A DNA stretch of 64,000 nt from Balneolaceae bacterium UBA7797 (lineage in GTDB: Bacteria; Bacteroidota; Rhodothermia; Balneolales; Balneolaceae). The stretch is from contig DLCN01000020.1 in assembly GCA_002480645.1 (NCBI GenBank), positions 67,986 through 131,985 on the forward strand, given 5' to 3'. A model generated the notes under the pieces. It was not told where the DNA came from, did not search any database, and saw only the letters and a list, made by a program, of their open reading frames with translations. The position numbers were made by a program, and so were the translations under genes. This document shows positions 34,733-43,087 of this stretch, piece by piece; the first letter of the stretch is position 1; every line of letters starts with the position of its first letter.

Positions 34733-35740
34733 TTAGTTTACGATAAACTCGCGGAACCCCTGAGTGATGTATTCGCCCCAGCTTCCATCCTCATCTGCGT
34801 AAACCAGATACCCTTCCAGGCCGGGTTTAGCAGCAAGAAACTCTTTACAGGCTTCTAATCCCTTCACCATACAAACGGTGGCATAGCCGTCGGCATCCAT
34901 AGCGTTATCAGCCACTATTGAGGCACTTAGCAATTTATTACGTGCGGGCTGACCTGTTTTAGGATCAATAGTGTGGGCATACTTTATTCCGGTTTCTTTG
35001 TCCACCCAAAACTTCCGATAGTTACCGGAGGTAGCTAATGCCGCATTGTTCAGTTCCAGGATGAATTGAAACCGATCCTGGGCATTGATCTGCTCGGTTG
35101 GTTTATCCACGCCGATTTTCCAGATGTTCCCATCCTGATTGGTGCCTCGTGTTCGTACTTCTCCCCCAACTTCCACCATATAAGACCTGATGCCGTGCTC
35201 TTCCAGATATTCTGAGATCACATCCACGGTATAGCCCTGTGCAATGGCGTTAAAATCAATATTGAATCCGGCCGGGATAGTTACCTCATCCTCCTGTATA
35301 GTGATATTCTCAAAACCGGTTTTACCCATGGTTTTTGCGATCATGGTCTCTGTTACATCAGTGCGGATCTTGTCGTATCCAAATCCCCATAACTTGACCA
35401 ATGGTCCTACGGTTGGATCGAAGGCCCCTTGTGTTTCTTTAGCGATCTCCATAGATCGCTTGAGTACGGTAAGGAAATAAGCATCTACCTGTACGGTGGT
35501 ATCGCCTTTGTTCACCTGAGAAATTAGTGAGGAGGGAATGTATGTACTCATAGACGCGTCGATCTGTTTAAACAGGGTATCGATTTCATCCCCAAAATTG
35601 CGCGCTTCTGAGGTTAAATATTTGATGTGATATGTAGAACCCTGAGCATATCCTGAGTTCTCTACCATATGTTTATTCGCGGGTGTATTACAGCCAGATA
35701 GAATAATAACAGCTGTTAAAAGAAGGGAAAAATATTTCAT
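34733..35740 (-). CDS. apbE: FAD:protein FMN transferase ApbE (lipoprotein)
   Basis: Covalently attaches FMN to threonines of NqrB and NqrC from FAD. The start is set at ATG 35740, where MKYFSLLLTAVIILSGCNTP gives a signal peptide with lipobox LSGC (Cys17). The longer frame reaching 35884 would run through a terminator and overlap nqrF. The body has ApbE blocks: AQGSTYHIKYLT, DASMSTYIPSSLISQVN, GAFDPTVGPLVKLWGFG, NIDFNAIAQGYTVDVI, VEVGGEVRTRGTN, HTIDPKTGQPARNKLLSASIVADNAMDADGYAT. The last holds the metal and FAD ligands. It lies downstream of nqrF, separated by a terminator, so it probably has a separate or read-through transcript. Confidence 0.95.
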   Translation of the reverse strand: MKYFSLLLTAVIILSGCNTPANKHMVENSGYAQGSTYHIKYLTSEARNFGDEIDTLFKQIDASMSTYIPSSLISQVNKGDTTVQVDAYFLTVLKRSMEIAKETQGAFDPTVGPLVKLWGFGYDKIRTDVTETMIAKTMGKTGFENITIQEDEVTIPAGFNIDFNAIAQGYTVDVISEYLEEHGIRSYMVEVGGEVRTRGTNQDGNIWKIGVDKPTEQINAQDRFQFILELNNAALATSGNYRKFWVDKETGIKYAHTIDPKTGQPARNKLLSASIVADNAMDADGYATVCMVKGLEACKEFLAAKPGLEGYLVYADEDGSWGEYITQGFREFIVN

Positions 35741-35775
35741 ATACACAGATTGTTTGCGCTTAAAATAACAACAAA

Positions 35776-35815
35776 TAAAAAACCCCGCACATTTAAAAAA
35801 TATGCGGGGTTTCAA
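35776..35815 (-). terminator. Terminator between nqrF and apbE (minus strand)
   Basis: AAACCCCGCA/TGCGGGGTTT perfect stem, followed on the minus strand by a T-run (A-run 35777-35782). It sits 14 bp after the nqrF stop. Confidence 0.88.
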
Positions 35816-35828
35816 AGTGCGGGGGGGA

Positions 35829-37145
35829 TTATCCTCCGAAATCATCAAAGGAAACATTCTCTTCAGGGACGCCCCAGTCGTCACACATCTTGGTAACGGC
35901 TTTGTTCATAAGTGGAGGTCCACAGAAATAGAATTCGATCTCTTCCGGTTCCGGATGTTTACTCAGGTACTGGTCAATTACCGCCTGGTGAACAAATCCG
36001 AGGAAGCCATCGCCATCCTCATCATTAATGTCTTTCTTTTCTTTCCAGTTATCCTCTTCAAGAGGTTCAGAAAGAACTACGAAGAATTTAAAATTATCGA
36101 ATTTTTCTTCCAGCTTACGGAAGTGGTCCAGATAGAATAACTCTCGCTTTGAACGCCCGCCGTACCAATAAGTAACTTTGCGGCCGGTTTCCAAAGTTTT
36201 GAATAAGTGGTATAAGTGGGATCGCATCGGAGCCATACCAGCACCACCACCGATGTATAACATTTCAGCTTCGCTTTCTTCCTTAATGAAGAATTCACCG
36301 TAAGGACCGGAAATAGTAACCGTATCGCCCGGTTTTCTGGAGAATATATATGAGGAGGCGATACCCGGATTTACATCCATCCAGCCGTTTTTATCACGAT
36401 CCCATGGTGGGGTGGCGATTCGAACGTTCAGCATAACACGGCGACCTTCTGCAGGATAGCTGGCCATAGAATAGGCGCGTTCCACGGTCTCGTCATTTTT
36501 CATTTTCAGATCCCAGAGGCCGAATTTATCCCATTCCAGCTTGAATTTTTCAGGCTCTCCCGGGTGTTCTTCAGGATGGGCTGTAATGTCGATATCTTTA
36601 TAGTCTACCACACAAGGCGGAATCTCGATCTGAATATAACCGCCTGCCTTGTAGTCCATATCTTCAGGGATCTCTACAATAAATTCTTTAATGAACGAAG
36701 CTACGTTGTAGTTAGAAACTACTTTTGCTTCCCACTTCTTAATACCGAACACCTCTTCAGGGATCTGGATGTCCATATCCTGTTTAACCTTTACCTGACA
36801 ACCCAGGCGCCAGTCATCGGCTTGTTCTTTACGGGTGAAGTGAGGTTTCTCGGTAGGCAGGATCTCTCCACCACCTTCGTGAACCTGGCACTTACATTGA
36901 ATACAAGTACCACCTCCCCCACAGGCAGAAGGTAGAAAGATCTTATTGTTACCAAGAGTACTTAGCAAGGTTCCGCCGGATTCAACTTCGATCTCTTTTT
37001 CTCCGTTGATTCTGATCTTTACAGGGCCAGAAGGTGCTAATACTGACTTAGCTCCCAGCAGAATTGAAACCAACAAGAGAACCGCAATGAGAAATACTGC
37101 AATGCTGATCCCGATAATTAATCCAGTTGATGCTGCAAATATCAT
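35829..37145 (-). CDS. nqrF: Na+-translocating NADH:quinone reductase subunit F
   Basis: Entry point of electrons from NADH. The 438-residue protein has an N-terminal transmembrane helix, then a 2Fe-2S ferredoxin domain (PSACGGGGTCIQCKCQVHEG with a further Cys in LGCQVKV). The FAD domain contains RAYSMASYPAE and the NAD domain contains GPYGEFFIK, MLYIGGGAGMAPMRSHLYHLF and YFCGPPLMNKAVTKMCDDWGV. It is the last gene of the nqrABCDEF operon and is followed by a terminator. All redox-ligand motifs look intact. Confidence 0.97.
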   Translation of the reverse strand: MIFAASTGLIIGISIAVFLIAVLLLVSILLGAKSVLAPSGPVKIRINGEKEIEVESGGTLLSTLGNNKIFLPSACGGGGTCIQCKCQVHEGGGEILPTEKPHFTRKEQADDWRLGCQVKVKQDMDIQIPEEVFGIKKWEAKVVSNYNVASFIKEFIVEIPEDMDYKAGGYIQIEIPPCVVDYKDIDITAHPEEHPGEPEKFKLEWDKFGLWDLKMKNDETVERAYSMASYPAEGRRVMLNVRIATPPWDRDKNGWMDVNPGIASSYIFSRKPGDTVTISGPYGEFFIKEESEAEMLYIGGGAGMAPMRSHLYHLFKTLETGRKVTYWYGGRSKRELFYLDHFRKLEEKFDNFKFFVVLSEPLEEDNWKEKKDINDEDGDGFLGFVHQAVIDQYLSKHPEPEEIEFYFCGPPLMNKAVTKMCDDWGVPEENVSFDDFGG

Positions 37146-37166
37146 AATTTAAAATACCTGATGACT

Positions 37167-37784
37167 TTAGAGTTTAATTCCTAAGAACGACATGAAGGCA
37201 ATACCCATCAGGCCGGTTATGATGAAAGTGATCCCAAGTCCTTTCAGCGGAGCCGGAACGTTTGAATACTGGATCTTTTCACGAATGGCGGCAATAGCAA
37301 CAATAGCCAGTAACCAACCAATACCGCTACCAAGTCCGAATACAGTGGCTTCAGAGATTGATGCATAATTTCTTTCCTGCATAAATAACGAGCCACCCAG
37401 GATCGCACAGTTTACCGCGATAAGCGGAAGGAAAATACCAAGTGCGCCATACAGAGCCGGCGCATATTTTTCCACGGTCATTTCCACAAGCTGTACCATC
37501 GAAGCAATAACAGCGATGAACAGAATAAACGAAAGGAAACTCAGATCCACTTCAGCAAACTCTGGACTGATCCATGTAAGTGCTCCTTCCGACAATACAT
37601 AATTCTGAAGCAGGTAGTTAGCAGGTACGGTAATGGTAAGTACGAAAATTACCGCTGCTCCTAAACCAAGTGCTGTAGATACTTTCTTTGATACCGCCAG
37701 ATATGAACACATGCCTAAGAAGTAGGCAAAGATCATATTGTCGATAAAAATCGATTTTACAAATATGTTTAACAGATCTTGCAT
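37167..37784 (-). CDS. nqrE: Na+-translocating NADH:quinone reductase subunit E
   Basis: A 205-residue integral membrane subunit with six helices. MDLLNIFVKSIFIDNMIFAYFLGMCSYLAVSKKV is the typical start (here MQDLLNIF...). The conserved ligand cysteines of the NqrD/NqrE iron centre are visible in LGMCSYLA and in AVNCAILGG. It sits between nqrD and nqrF with gaps of 6 and 21 bp, in the same operon. Confidence 0.97.
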   Translation of the reverse strand: MQDLLNIFVKSIFIDNMIFAYFLGMCSYLAVSKKVSTALGLGAAVIFVLTITVPANYLLQNYVLSEGALTWISPEFAEVDLSFLSFILFIAVIASMVQLVEMTVEKYAPALYGALGIFLPLIAVNCAILGGSLFMQERNYASISEATVFGLGSGIGWLLAIVAIAAIREKIQYSNVPAPLKGLGITFIITGLMGIAFMSFLGIKL

Positions 37785-37790
37785 GGTTTA

Positions 37791-38492
37791 TTACTCCTCT
37801 ATCAATTTGGTGTTTCTGGAACGCTGAACCCAGATGATAATTCCAACAGTGATCAATGCCATTGGCGGGAACAACATGAAACCATTGTTGCTGTAAAATC
37901 CACCGTTTGCTATGTACCAGCTATCAGGAATAACATGGATTCCTAAAAGAGTACCAGAACCAAGAAGTTCACGGAAGAACGCTACAGTAACGAGGATCCA
38001 GGCATAACCGAAGGCGTTACCGAGACCATCAAGGAAAGATTTCCACGGGGTGTTACCAAGCGCAAAAGCCTCAAGTCGACCCATGATGATACAGTTGGTG
38101 ATGATCAATCCAACAAATACAGAAAGCTGCTTAGATACGTCATACACAAATGCCTTAAGTACCTGGTCAACCAATACTACCAATGCAGCAACAACTACCA
38201 GCTGAACAATGATCCTGATTCTGTTCGGGATCAGGTTTCGCATCCAGGAAATGATCACATTACCGGCGGCCAGCACGAATAATACAGAAAGCGACATTAC
38301 AATAGCCGGCTCCAGTTTTACGGTGATCGCAAGAGCGGAACAAATTCCCAATACCTGTACAGTGATCGGGTTGTCGTCGTTAAGAGGATCTGTGATTAAT
38401 TTTCTGTTCTTTTTACTAAAGAGCGGCTCCTTTGGCTTCTTATCCACCAATTGCTCTTTTTCAACTTCTTTTTTGTCTAAAACTTCTGCCAT
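37791..38492 (-). CDS. nqrD: Na+-translocating NADH:quinone reductase subunit D
   Basis: A 233-residue membrane subunit homologous to NqrE. The charged N-terminal stretch (about residues 1-30) precedes the conserved KLITDPLNDDNPITVQVLGICSALAITVKLEPAIVMS. The cysteines in LGICSALA and IITNCIIMGRLEAFALGN pair with those of NqrE to bind iron between the subunits. The N-terminal lysine- and glutamate-rich extension is somewhat longer than in Vibrio. It is in the operon between nqrC and nqrE. Confidence 0.97.
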   Translation of the reverse strand: MAEVLDKKEVEKEQLVDKKPKEPLFSKKNRKLITDPLNDDNPITVQVLGICSALAITVKLEPAIVMSLSVLFVLAAGNVIISWMRNLIPNRIRIIVQLVVVAALVVLVDQVLKAFVYDVSKQLSVFVGLIITNCIIMGRLEAFALGNTPWKSFLDGLGNAFGYAWILVTVAFFRELLGSGTLLGIHVIPDSWYIANGGFYSNNGFMLFPPMALITVGIIIWVQRSRNTKLIEE

Positions 38493-38517
38493 AACGAGAT
38501 TTATTAAGTGCTGGCGT

Positions 38518-39234
38518 TTAGTTGTTTAATTGTGCGCTGGCGGTTGTGCCTGCATATTCTTCTAAGAACGGATAGTACGATGCCAGACAATCCTGGATCA
38601 TTGCTTCCACTCCGTTTGAGGTAATGGTACCTCCGCTGATGCCATCCACTTCGTAAGGGGTATCGGCATTTGCTTTAACTACAGAAATACTTACCAGATC
38701 TCCGCCTTCAAGAATCTTTTTTCCTTTGAATTGCTCAGTAAATGCTGGCGTTGTGATCTCTGCGCCAAGACCGGGAGTTTCTCCTTTGTGATCAAATACG
38801 GCACCATAAATGGTGTTTACATCACTTTCAAGAGCAATATATCCCCAGATCGGTCCCCAAAGACCGGTTCCGCGTAATGGGATCACATAATAAGTCTCGC
38901 CGTCTTTTTCAGCGATGTATAAAGGAGCGTTGCGCTCATCGTTAGGGCGACGGGCTTCTTTTTCCATCACCACACCAAAAGCGTCCATACCTTCAACAAC
39001 TTCACCGCCGCTTAGCACTAACTTATCAACAACGTACTCGTCGAAAACCTCGGCGGCCTCATCGCGGGTTTTATCCACGCCGATAGAGCTTAAAATATTC
39101 TGCATCTTTTCCTGCTCCACATTTTTATCCTGAAATGGTTTCAGAATAGTGGCAGCAGAAGCAAGAGCGGCGGCAACAAGAATAACCAGTATACCGGCAA
39201 ATCCGAATGTGTATGCGTTACTGTTTACATTCAT
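38518..39234 (-). CDS. nqrC: Na+-translocating NADH:quinone reductase subunit C
   Basis: A 238-residue subunit anchored by one N-terminal transmembrane helix (about residues 10-32). It carries covalent FMN; the flavinylation motif near the C-terminus reads DGISGGTITSNGVEAM, with acceptor Thr203. Classic enzymes have SGAT; here the third position is Gly (SGGT), a substitution allowed in the motif. Other blocks are PLRGTGLWGPIWGYIAL and FDHKGETPGLGAEI. It follows nqrB by 2 bp. Confidence 0.97.
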   Translation of the reverse strand: MNVNSNAYTFGFAGILVILVAAALASAATILKPFQDKNVEQEKMQNILSSIGVDKTRDEAAEVFDEYVVDKLVLSGGEVVEGMDAFGVVMEKEARRPNDERNAPLYIAEKDGETYYVIPLRGTGLWGPIWGYIALESDVNTIYGAVFDHKGETPGLGAEITTPAFTEQFKGKKILEGGDLVSISVVKANADTPYEVDGISGGTITSNGVEAMIQDCLASYYPFLEEYAGTTASAQLNN

Positions 39235-39236
39235 AA

Positions 39237-40418
39237 TTATGCACTCGCAGTTTTAAGAGCTAATCTTTTTTGTCGTTTTTTGATGTTCGCCTCAACTACG
39301 TAATGGTCGATCAGAGGAGCCATTGTGTTCATGAACAGAATAGCTAACATCACACCCTCCGGGTAAGCAGGGTTAAATACACGGATCATAATAGCTAAGA
39401 AACCGATGAGGAAGCCGTAGATCCATTTTCCTGTTTCGGTTTGTGAACCCGAAACCGGGTCGGTGGCCATAAATACCACACCGAAAGCAAATCCACCAAA
39501 AATTAACTGTTGCCAGAATGGAACTGCCATAAATGCTTGTTGAGAAGGAGTGATCGCGTAAGGTGCAACAAGGTTAAAAATGATGCCCATGGTCGCACCA
39601 CCCACTAAACCACTCAGCATGATCTTCCAACTGCCAATTCCGGTGAAGATCAACAGTCCTGCACCGATCAGGATCGCAATTACGGAAGTCTCGCCGATAG
39701 AGCCGGGAATCATTCCAATAAAAGCTTCAAGCGGCGAATAGTGTGTAGTTCCGGATGTGGCAAGCTCACCAAGAATGGTTGCGCCGGAAAAACCATCTAC
39801 CGCTCCACCGGCTGTATTGATCCACACCTTATCCCCCGACATGTAGGTCGGATAAGCAAAGAAGGCAAATGCACGGGCAATTAAAGCCGGGTTAAAAATA
39901 TTCATTCCGGTTCCGCCAAAAACCTCTTTTCCGATTACAACGGCGAAGATCGCGGAAACAGCAACCATCCAAAGTGGGATGTCTACCGGCATAATGAGCG
40001 GGATCAACATACCACTAACCAAATATCCTTCATTGATCTGGTGACCTTTGATCACACAGAACAGGAATTCGGCACCCAGACCAGCAGCATACGATACGAT
40101 CACGATCGGGAGCACTTTCCATGCTCCAAATCCGAATTGCATCCAAAAGCCGGCATCTTCACCGATGGCATTGTAATGTTGGTACCCTACGTTCCACATA
40201 CCGAATAACAAGGCAGGAATAAGTGCCATGATCACGGTATTCATGGTTCGTTTCAGGTCAATTCCGTCGCGAACGTGTGCGCCGGATTCAACCGGGTGAG
40301 CCGGAACGAACAGGAAGGTGTAAAAGCCGTCGTATACCGGCCAGTACTTATGCAGTTTCCCCCCCTCTTCAAAACTCGGCTTAATCTTTTCTTCTATATA
40401 ATTGTGTAATGCTTTCAT
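39237..40418 (-). CDS. nqrB: Na+-translocating NADH:quinone reductase subunit B
   Basis: A 393-residue membrane subunit that forms the sodium path. It has about ten helices and a covalent FMN site, with motif DGFSGATILG and acceptor Thr214. The conserved N-terminal block HVRDGIDLKRTMNTVIMALIPALLFGMWNVGYQ and VFGGTGMNIFNPALIARAFAFFAYPTYMSGD are typical. It lies between nqrA (27-bp gap) and nqrC. Confidence 0.98.
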   Translation of the reverse strand: MKALHNYIEEKIKPSFEEGGKLHKYWPVYDGFYTFLFVPAHPVESGAHVRDGIDLKRTMNTVIMALIPALLFGMWNVGYQHYNAIGEDAGFWMQFGFGAWKVLPIVIVSYAAGLGAEFLFCVIKGHQINEGYLVSGMLIPLIMPVDIPLWMVAVSAIFAVVIGKEVFGGTGMNIFNPALIARAFAFFAYPTYMSGDKVWINTAGGAVDGFSGATILGELATSGTTHYSPLEAFIGMIPGSIGETSVIAILIGAGLLIFTGIGSWKIMLSGLVGGATMGIIFNLVAPYAITPSQQAFMAVPFWQQLIFGGFAFGVVFMATDPVSGSQTETGKWIYGFLIGFLAIMIRVFNPAYPEGVMLAILFMNTMAPLIDHYVVEANIKKRQKRLALKTASA

Positions 40419-40445
40419 TGGTTAACTATTAACTTTTTGCTATCA

Positions 40446-41807
40446 CTAACCTAATTCTTCTTTAAGCAGTTCAAGACCGTTGCGTACGGTATCCTGAACC
40501 GGGATCTTTGAAGTACAAACAACCTCGCAGAGCGCGAAGTCTTCCTCTACAACCTCATAAAGACCGAGATTTTCCATGCGTTCGATGTCGTTGGTCATGA
40601 TCGCTTTTAGCAGCTGAACCGGATAGATATCGAATGGGAAAACTTTTTCATACTCGCCGGTAACCACAAAAGCACGTTGTTCGCCGTGTTTGCCGGTATC
40701 CAGTTTGTATTTCACTTCACCAAGCTGGCGCTGGAACCAGGAAGGAAGTGTTCTTGAAATACTGAATTTGTCGGGTTTCGGGATCAACCAACCGAACATT
40801 TCAGGTTCGTCACCTTCCGGGATCACAGTGATCTGACGTTCGAAGAATCCGAGATATCCTTCGTCGGTGATCTTTGTACCGGTTAACACATTACCGGTGA
40901 TGATGCGGTTGTTGCCATCTGTGATGTTACCATCCACAAAACCTTTAACCGCTGCACCCAGAATGGTGGAATAATATTTCTTATTGATCACCTCAGAGCC
41001 GGTCATAGCAATATTGATGCGCGCATCGAATTTTCCTTCTAAGAAAAGTCGCCCGATAATTGCTACATGCTCTGGATTGATCGTCCAAACGTGTTCGCCT
41101 TTATTGATCGGATCCAGATGATGGATATGAACACCCACTAATCCGGCAGGATGCGGACCTTCATACTTAGTCACCTTAACTCCTTTAAGTGCAGAGAGAG
41201 CCTTTCCGGCCGGAGTATCAGTGCCTAAACCAAGGTGGATAGGACCTGTTGTTAATTTGGCGAGAGCATCAATACCAGCCTGTAGCTCTTTTTCCTGCCC
41301 TTCGAGCAGAAGTCCCATGTCGGGAGCAAGAGGAGCAGAATCGTAGCCGGAAATAAAAATGGCTTTAGGTTCTACTTCAGGGTTTGCTACAATATTGTAT
41401 GGACGCTGTTTGAGGAATGGCCAGCACCCGGAGAGCGACATTTTTTCAATGATCTGCTCTTTACTGAGGGAAGCCGGATCTGCAGATCCAAAGTCCTCAT
41501 AGGTAATCTCTTTGTCGGCCAGTACCCGAACTTCAAGAATTTTACGTTTTGCCCCTCTAACTATTTCGGCCACTTCGCCGCTCACAGGGGAGCAGAATTT
41601 TACTGTATCGTGGTCTTTATTGTATAGGAGAGGAGTTCCGGCTTTAACTTCGTCACCTTCTTTAACAGAAAGTTTAAAACGAACGCCGTGAAAGTCATCG
41701 GGTTTGATCGCGTAGGTTTTAACCGGCACAGTAGGAGCGAATTCTTTTTCAGCTTCGCCAACCAGCTTTATATCAACCCCACGCTTGATTTTAATCACGT
41801 TTGACAT
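40446..41807 (-). CDS. nqrA: Na+-translocating NADH:quinone reductase subunit A
   Basis: The first gene of nqrABCDEF. The complex oxidises NADH, reduces ubiquinone or menaquinone and pumps Na+ outward. The 453-residue peripheral subunit starts MSNVIKIKRGVDIKLVGEAEKEF, with biotinyl-like/RnfC-related folds (FKLSVKEGDEVKAGTPLLYNKDH, CSPVSGEVAEIVRGAKRKILEV), and ends FALCEVVCTSKIPVQDTVRNGLELLKEELG. It has a long leader (41808-41930) with a predicted hairpin and a TAnnTTTG promoter element at 41930-41937 (minus). Confidence 0.98.
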   Translation of the reverse strand: MSNVIKIKRGVDIKLVGEAEKEFAPTVPVKTYAIKPDDFHGVRFKLSVKEGDEVKAGTPLLYNKDHDTVKFCSPVSGEVAEIVRGAKRKILEVRVLADKEITYEDFGSADPASLSKEQIIEKMSLSGCWPFLKQRPYNIVANPEVEPKAIFISGYDSAPLAPDMGLLLEGQEKELQAGIDALAKLTTGPIHLGLGTDTPAGKALSALKGVKVTKYEGPHPAGLVGVHIHHLDPINKGEHVWTINPEHVAIIGRLFLEGKFDARINIAMTGSEVINKKYYSTILGAAVKGFVDGNITDGNNRIITGNVLTGTKITDEGYLGFFERQITVIPEGDEPEMFGWLIPKPDKFSISRTLPSWFQRQLGEVKYKLDTGKHGEQRAFVVTGEYEKVFPFDIYPVQLLKAIMTNDIERMENLGLYEVVEEDFALCEVVCTSKIPVQDTVRNGLELLKEELG

Positions 41808-41865
41808 TTAGTAATTCAAATAATCGATTGATTGAATATTGAATGAAAGTGCACCTCTATTTTTG

Positions 41866-41917
41866 CCTGCCCTTAGGTGAACTTCGCCGGCGAGTTACCG
41901 TTAAGGTAAATCGCAGG
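41866..41917 (-). ncRNA. Structured 5' leader hairpin of the nqr operon
   Basis: Nested arms CCTGC/GCAGG, CCTTA/TAAGG and GGTGAAC/GTTACC close on a TCGCCGGCGA core. It lies 58-110 bp upstream of nqrA, inside the predicted transcript, and has no T-run, so it does not look like a terminator. A regulatory role is inference; it does not match a riboswitch I know. Confidence 0.45.
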
Positions 41918-41929
41918 TTTACAGGCGTG

Positions 41930-41937
41930 CAAAGATA
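41930..41937 (-). promoter_or_regulatory. -7 promoter element of the nqr operon
   Basis: The minus strand reads TATCTTTG (TAnnTTTG), implying a leader of roughly 115 nt before nqrA. The -33 element is weak. Confidence 0.5.
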
Positions 41938-41985
41938 CTAATTTTTTAAGGTGTTTTCGTAACCTTTTCCTGTAAAAACTTGAGG

Positions 41986-42006
41986 TTTTCCACATTATGT
42001 GGAAAA
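41986..42006. promoter_or_regulatory. Perfect palindrome upstream of the nqr promoter
   Basis: Arms TTTTCCACAT and ATGTGGAAAA around one central T, 49-69 bp upstream of the predicted nqr -7 element and 68 bp after the queA stop. It is a candidate operator; each half resembles a degenerate DnaA box. Confidence 0.5.
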
Positions 42007-42073
42007 GCGGTTTTAAACACAGATTGCTTGTTATCGGCTAATCCGCTGAATGCTATAATTTTACCTAACTCAT

Positions 42074-43075
42074 TCAGAGAATGAGCATAGCATCACCGAA
42101 AGAATAAAAACGATATTTTTTTTCTATGGCGTGGGTGTATAAGCGGTGCATTTCCTCAAATCCCATGAACGCAGACACCAGCATCAGTAAGGTGCTTTTA
42201 GGCAGGTGGAAATTGGTGATCAGGGAGTCTACAGCTTTAAAATCGTACCCGGGAGTGATGAAAATATCGGTGTCGCCATTACCCGGTTTAAATTTTCTGG
42301 TTTGAGAGGCAATGGACTCCAACACCCGCACGCTCGTGGTTCCAACGGCGGTTATATGTCGGGCTGTGGAGAGTTCAGATGCGGTTTCTGCGGTTAATTG
42401 ATACCACTCGGAATGCATCTCGTGTTCGTTGAGATCCTCGGTCTTAACAGGGGCAAAAGTACCCAAACCGACATGAAGCGTTACTTCAGAACGTTTAATT
42501 CCCTGTTGATGGAGGTTCTCCAGCAACTCGTCGGTAAAATGGAGACCGGCCGTGGGAGCCGCTTTACTGCCCAGATCTTTAGCATATACTGTTTGATATT
42601 CCTCACTCAGTGATTCATCCTGGGCAATGTACGGGGGTAGCGGGGTGTATTTATATGGTTGAAGTTCGGGCGCATCCAGATCGTGAGAGAGTACCAAGGT
42701 TCGTAGACCGTCATCGGCAATATGCGTTACTTTGGCAGTCACTCCGTTGGCAAGTTCCACTTCCCTGCCGAGTTTGAATTTCTTTCCCGGTCGCACCAGC
42801 GCTTCAACGGTTGTGTCGTTTCTTACCGAAGTGATAAAGAGTTCGCGTTTACCGTCATCGAATAGCAACCGGCACTTCTCCACCTTACTGTTATTCACCA
42901 CCAGCCGTGTTTTGGGATGTAGATATTTACCGAGATTGTAGAAATGATCGTCGGTAATGGATCGGTCTTCACGGTCATAGATCAATAACCGGGCATGATC
43001 CCGGGGATGAGCCGGTGACTGTGCAATGAGTTCTTCGGGCAGGTGATAGTCGAAATCTGAAAGCGTGTAGTTCAT
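42074..43075 (-). CDS. queA: S-adenosylmethionine:tRNA ribosyltransferase-isomerase
   Basis: Adds the epoxycyclopentane ring to 7-aminomethyl-deazaguanine in tRNA to make epoxyqueuosine. The 333-residue protein begins MNYTLSDFDYHLPEELIAQSPAHPRDHARLLIYDR and contains FHNLGKYLHPKTRLVVNNSKV-like, PPYI and GSKAAPTAGLHFTDELL, HVGLGTFAPVKTEDLNEHEMHSEWY, and DSLITNFHLPKSTLLMLVSAF, all QueA signatures. It lies 12 bp downstream of dxs on the minus strand, so co-transcription is likely. Confidence 0.97.
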   Translation of the reverse strand: MNYTLSDFDYHLPEELIAQSPAHPRDHARLLIYDREDRSITDDHFYNLGKYLHPKTRLVVNNSKVEKCRLLFDDGKRELFITSVRNDTTVEALVRPGKKFKLGREVELANGVTAKVTHIADDGLRTLVLSHDLDAPELQPYKYTPLPPYIAQDESLSEEYQTVYAKDLGSKAAPTAGLHFTDELLENLHQQGIKRSEVTLHVGLGTFAPVKTEDLNEHEMHSEWYQLTAETASELSTARHITAVGTTSVRVLESIASQTRKFKPGNGDTDIFITPGYDFKAVDSLITNFHLPKSTLLMLVSAFMGFEEMHRLYTHAIEKKYRFYSFGDAMLIL

Positions 43076-43087
43076 CCTCCGAAGATA

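Noticed and set aside
35741..35884. N-terminal extension of apbE to 35884
   Set aside because: It would run through the nqrF terminator and overlap nqrF, and the lipoprotein signal starts at 35740.
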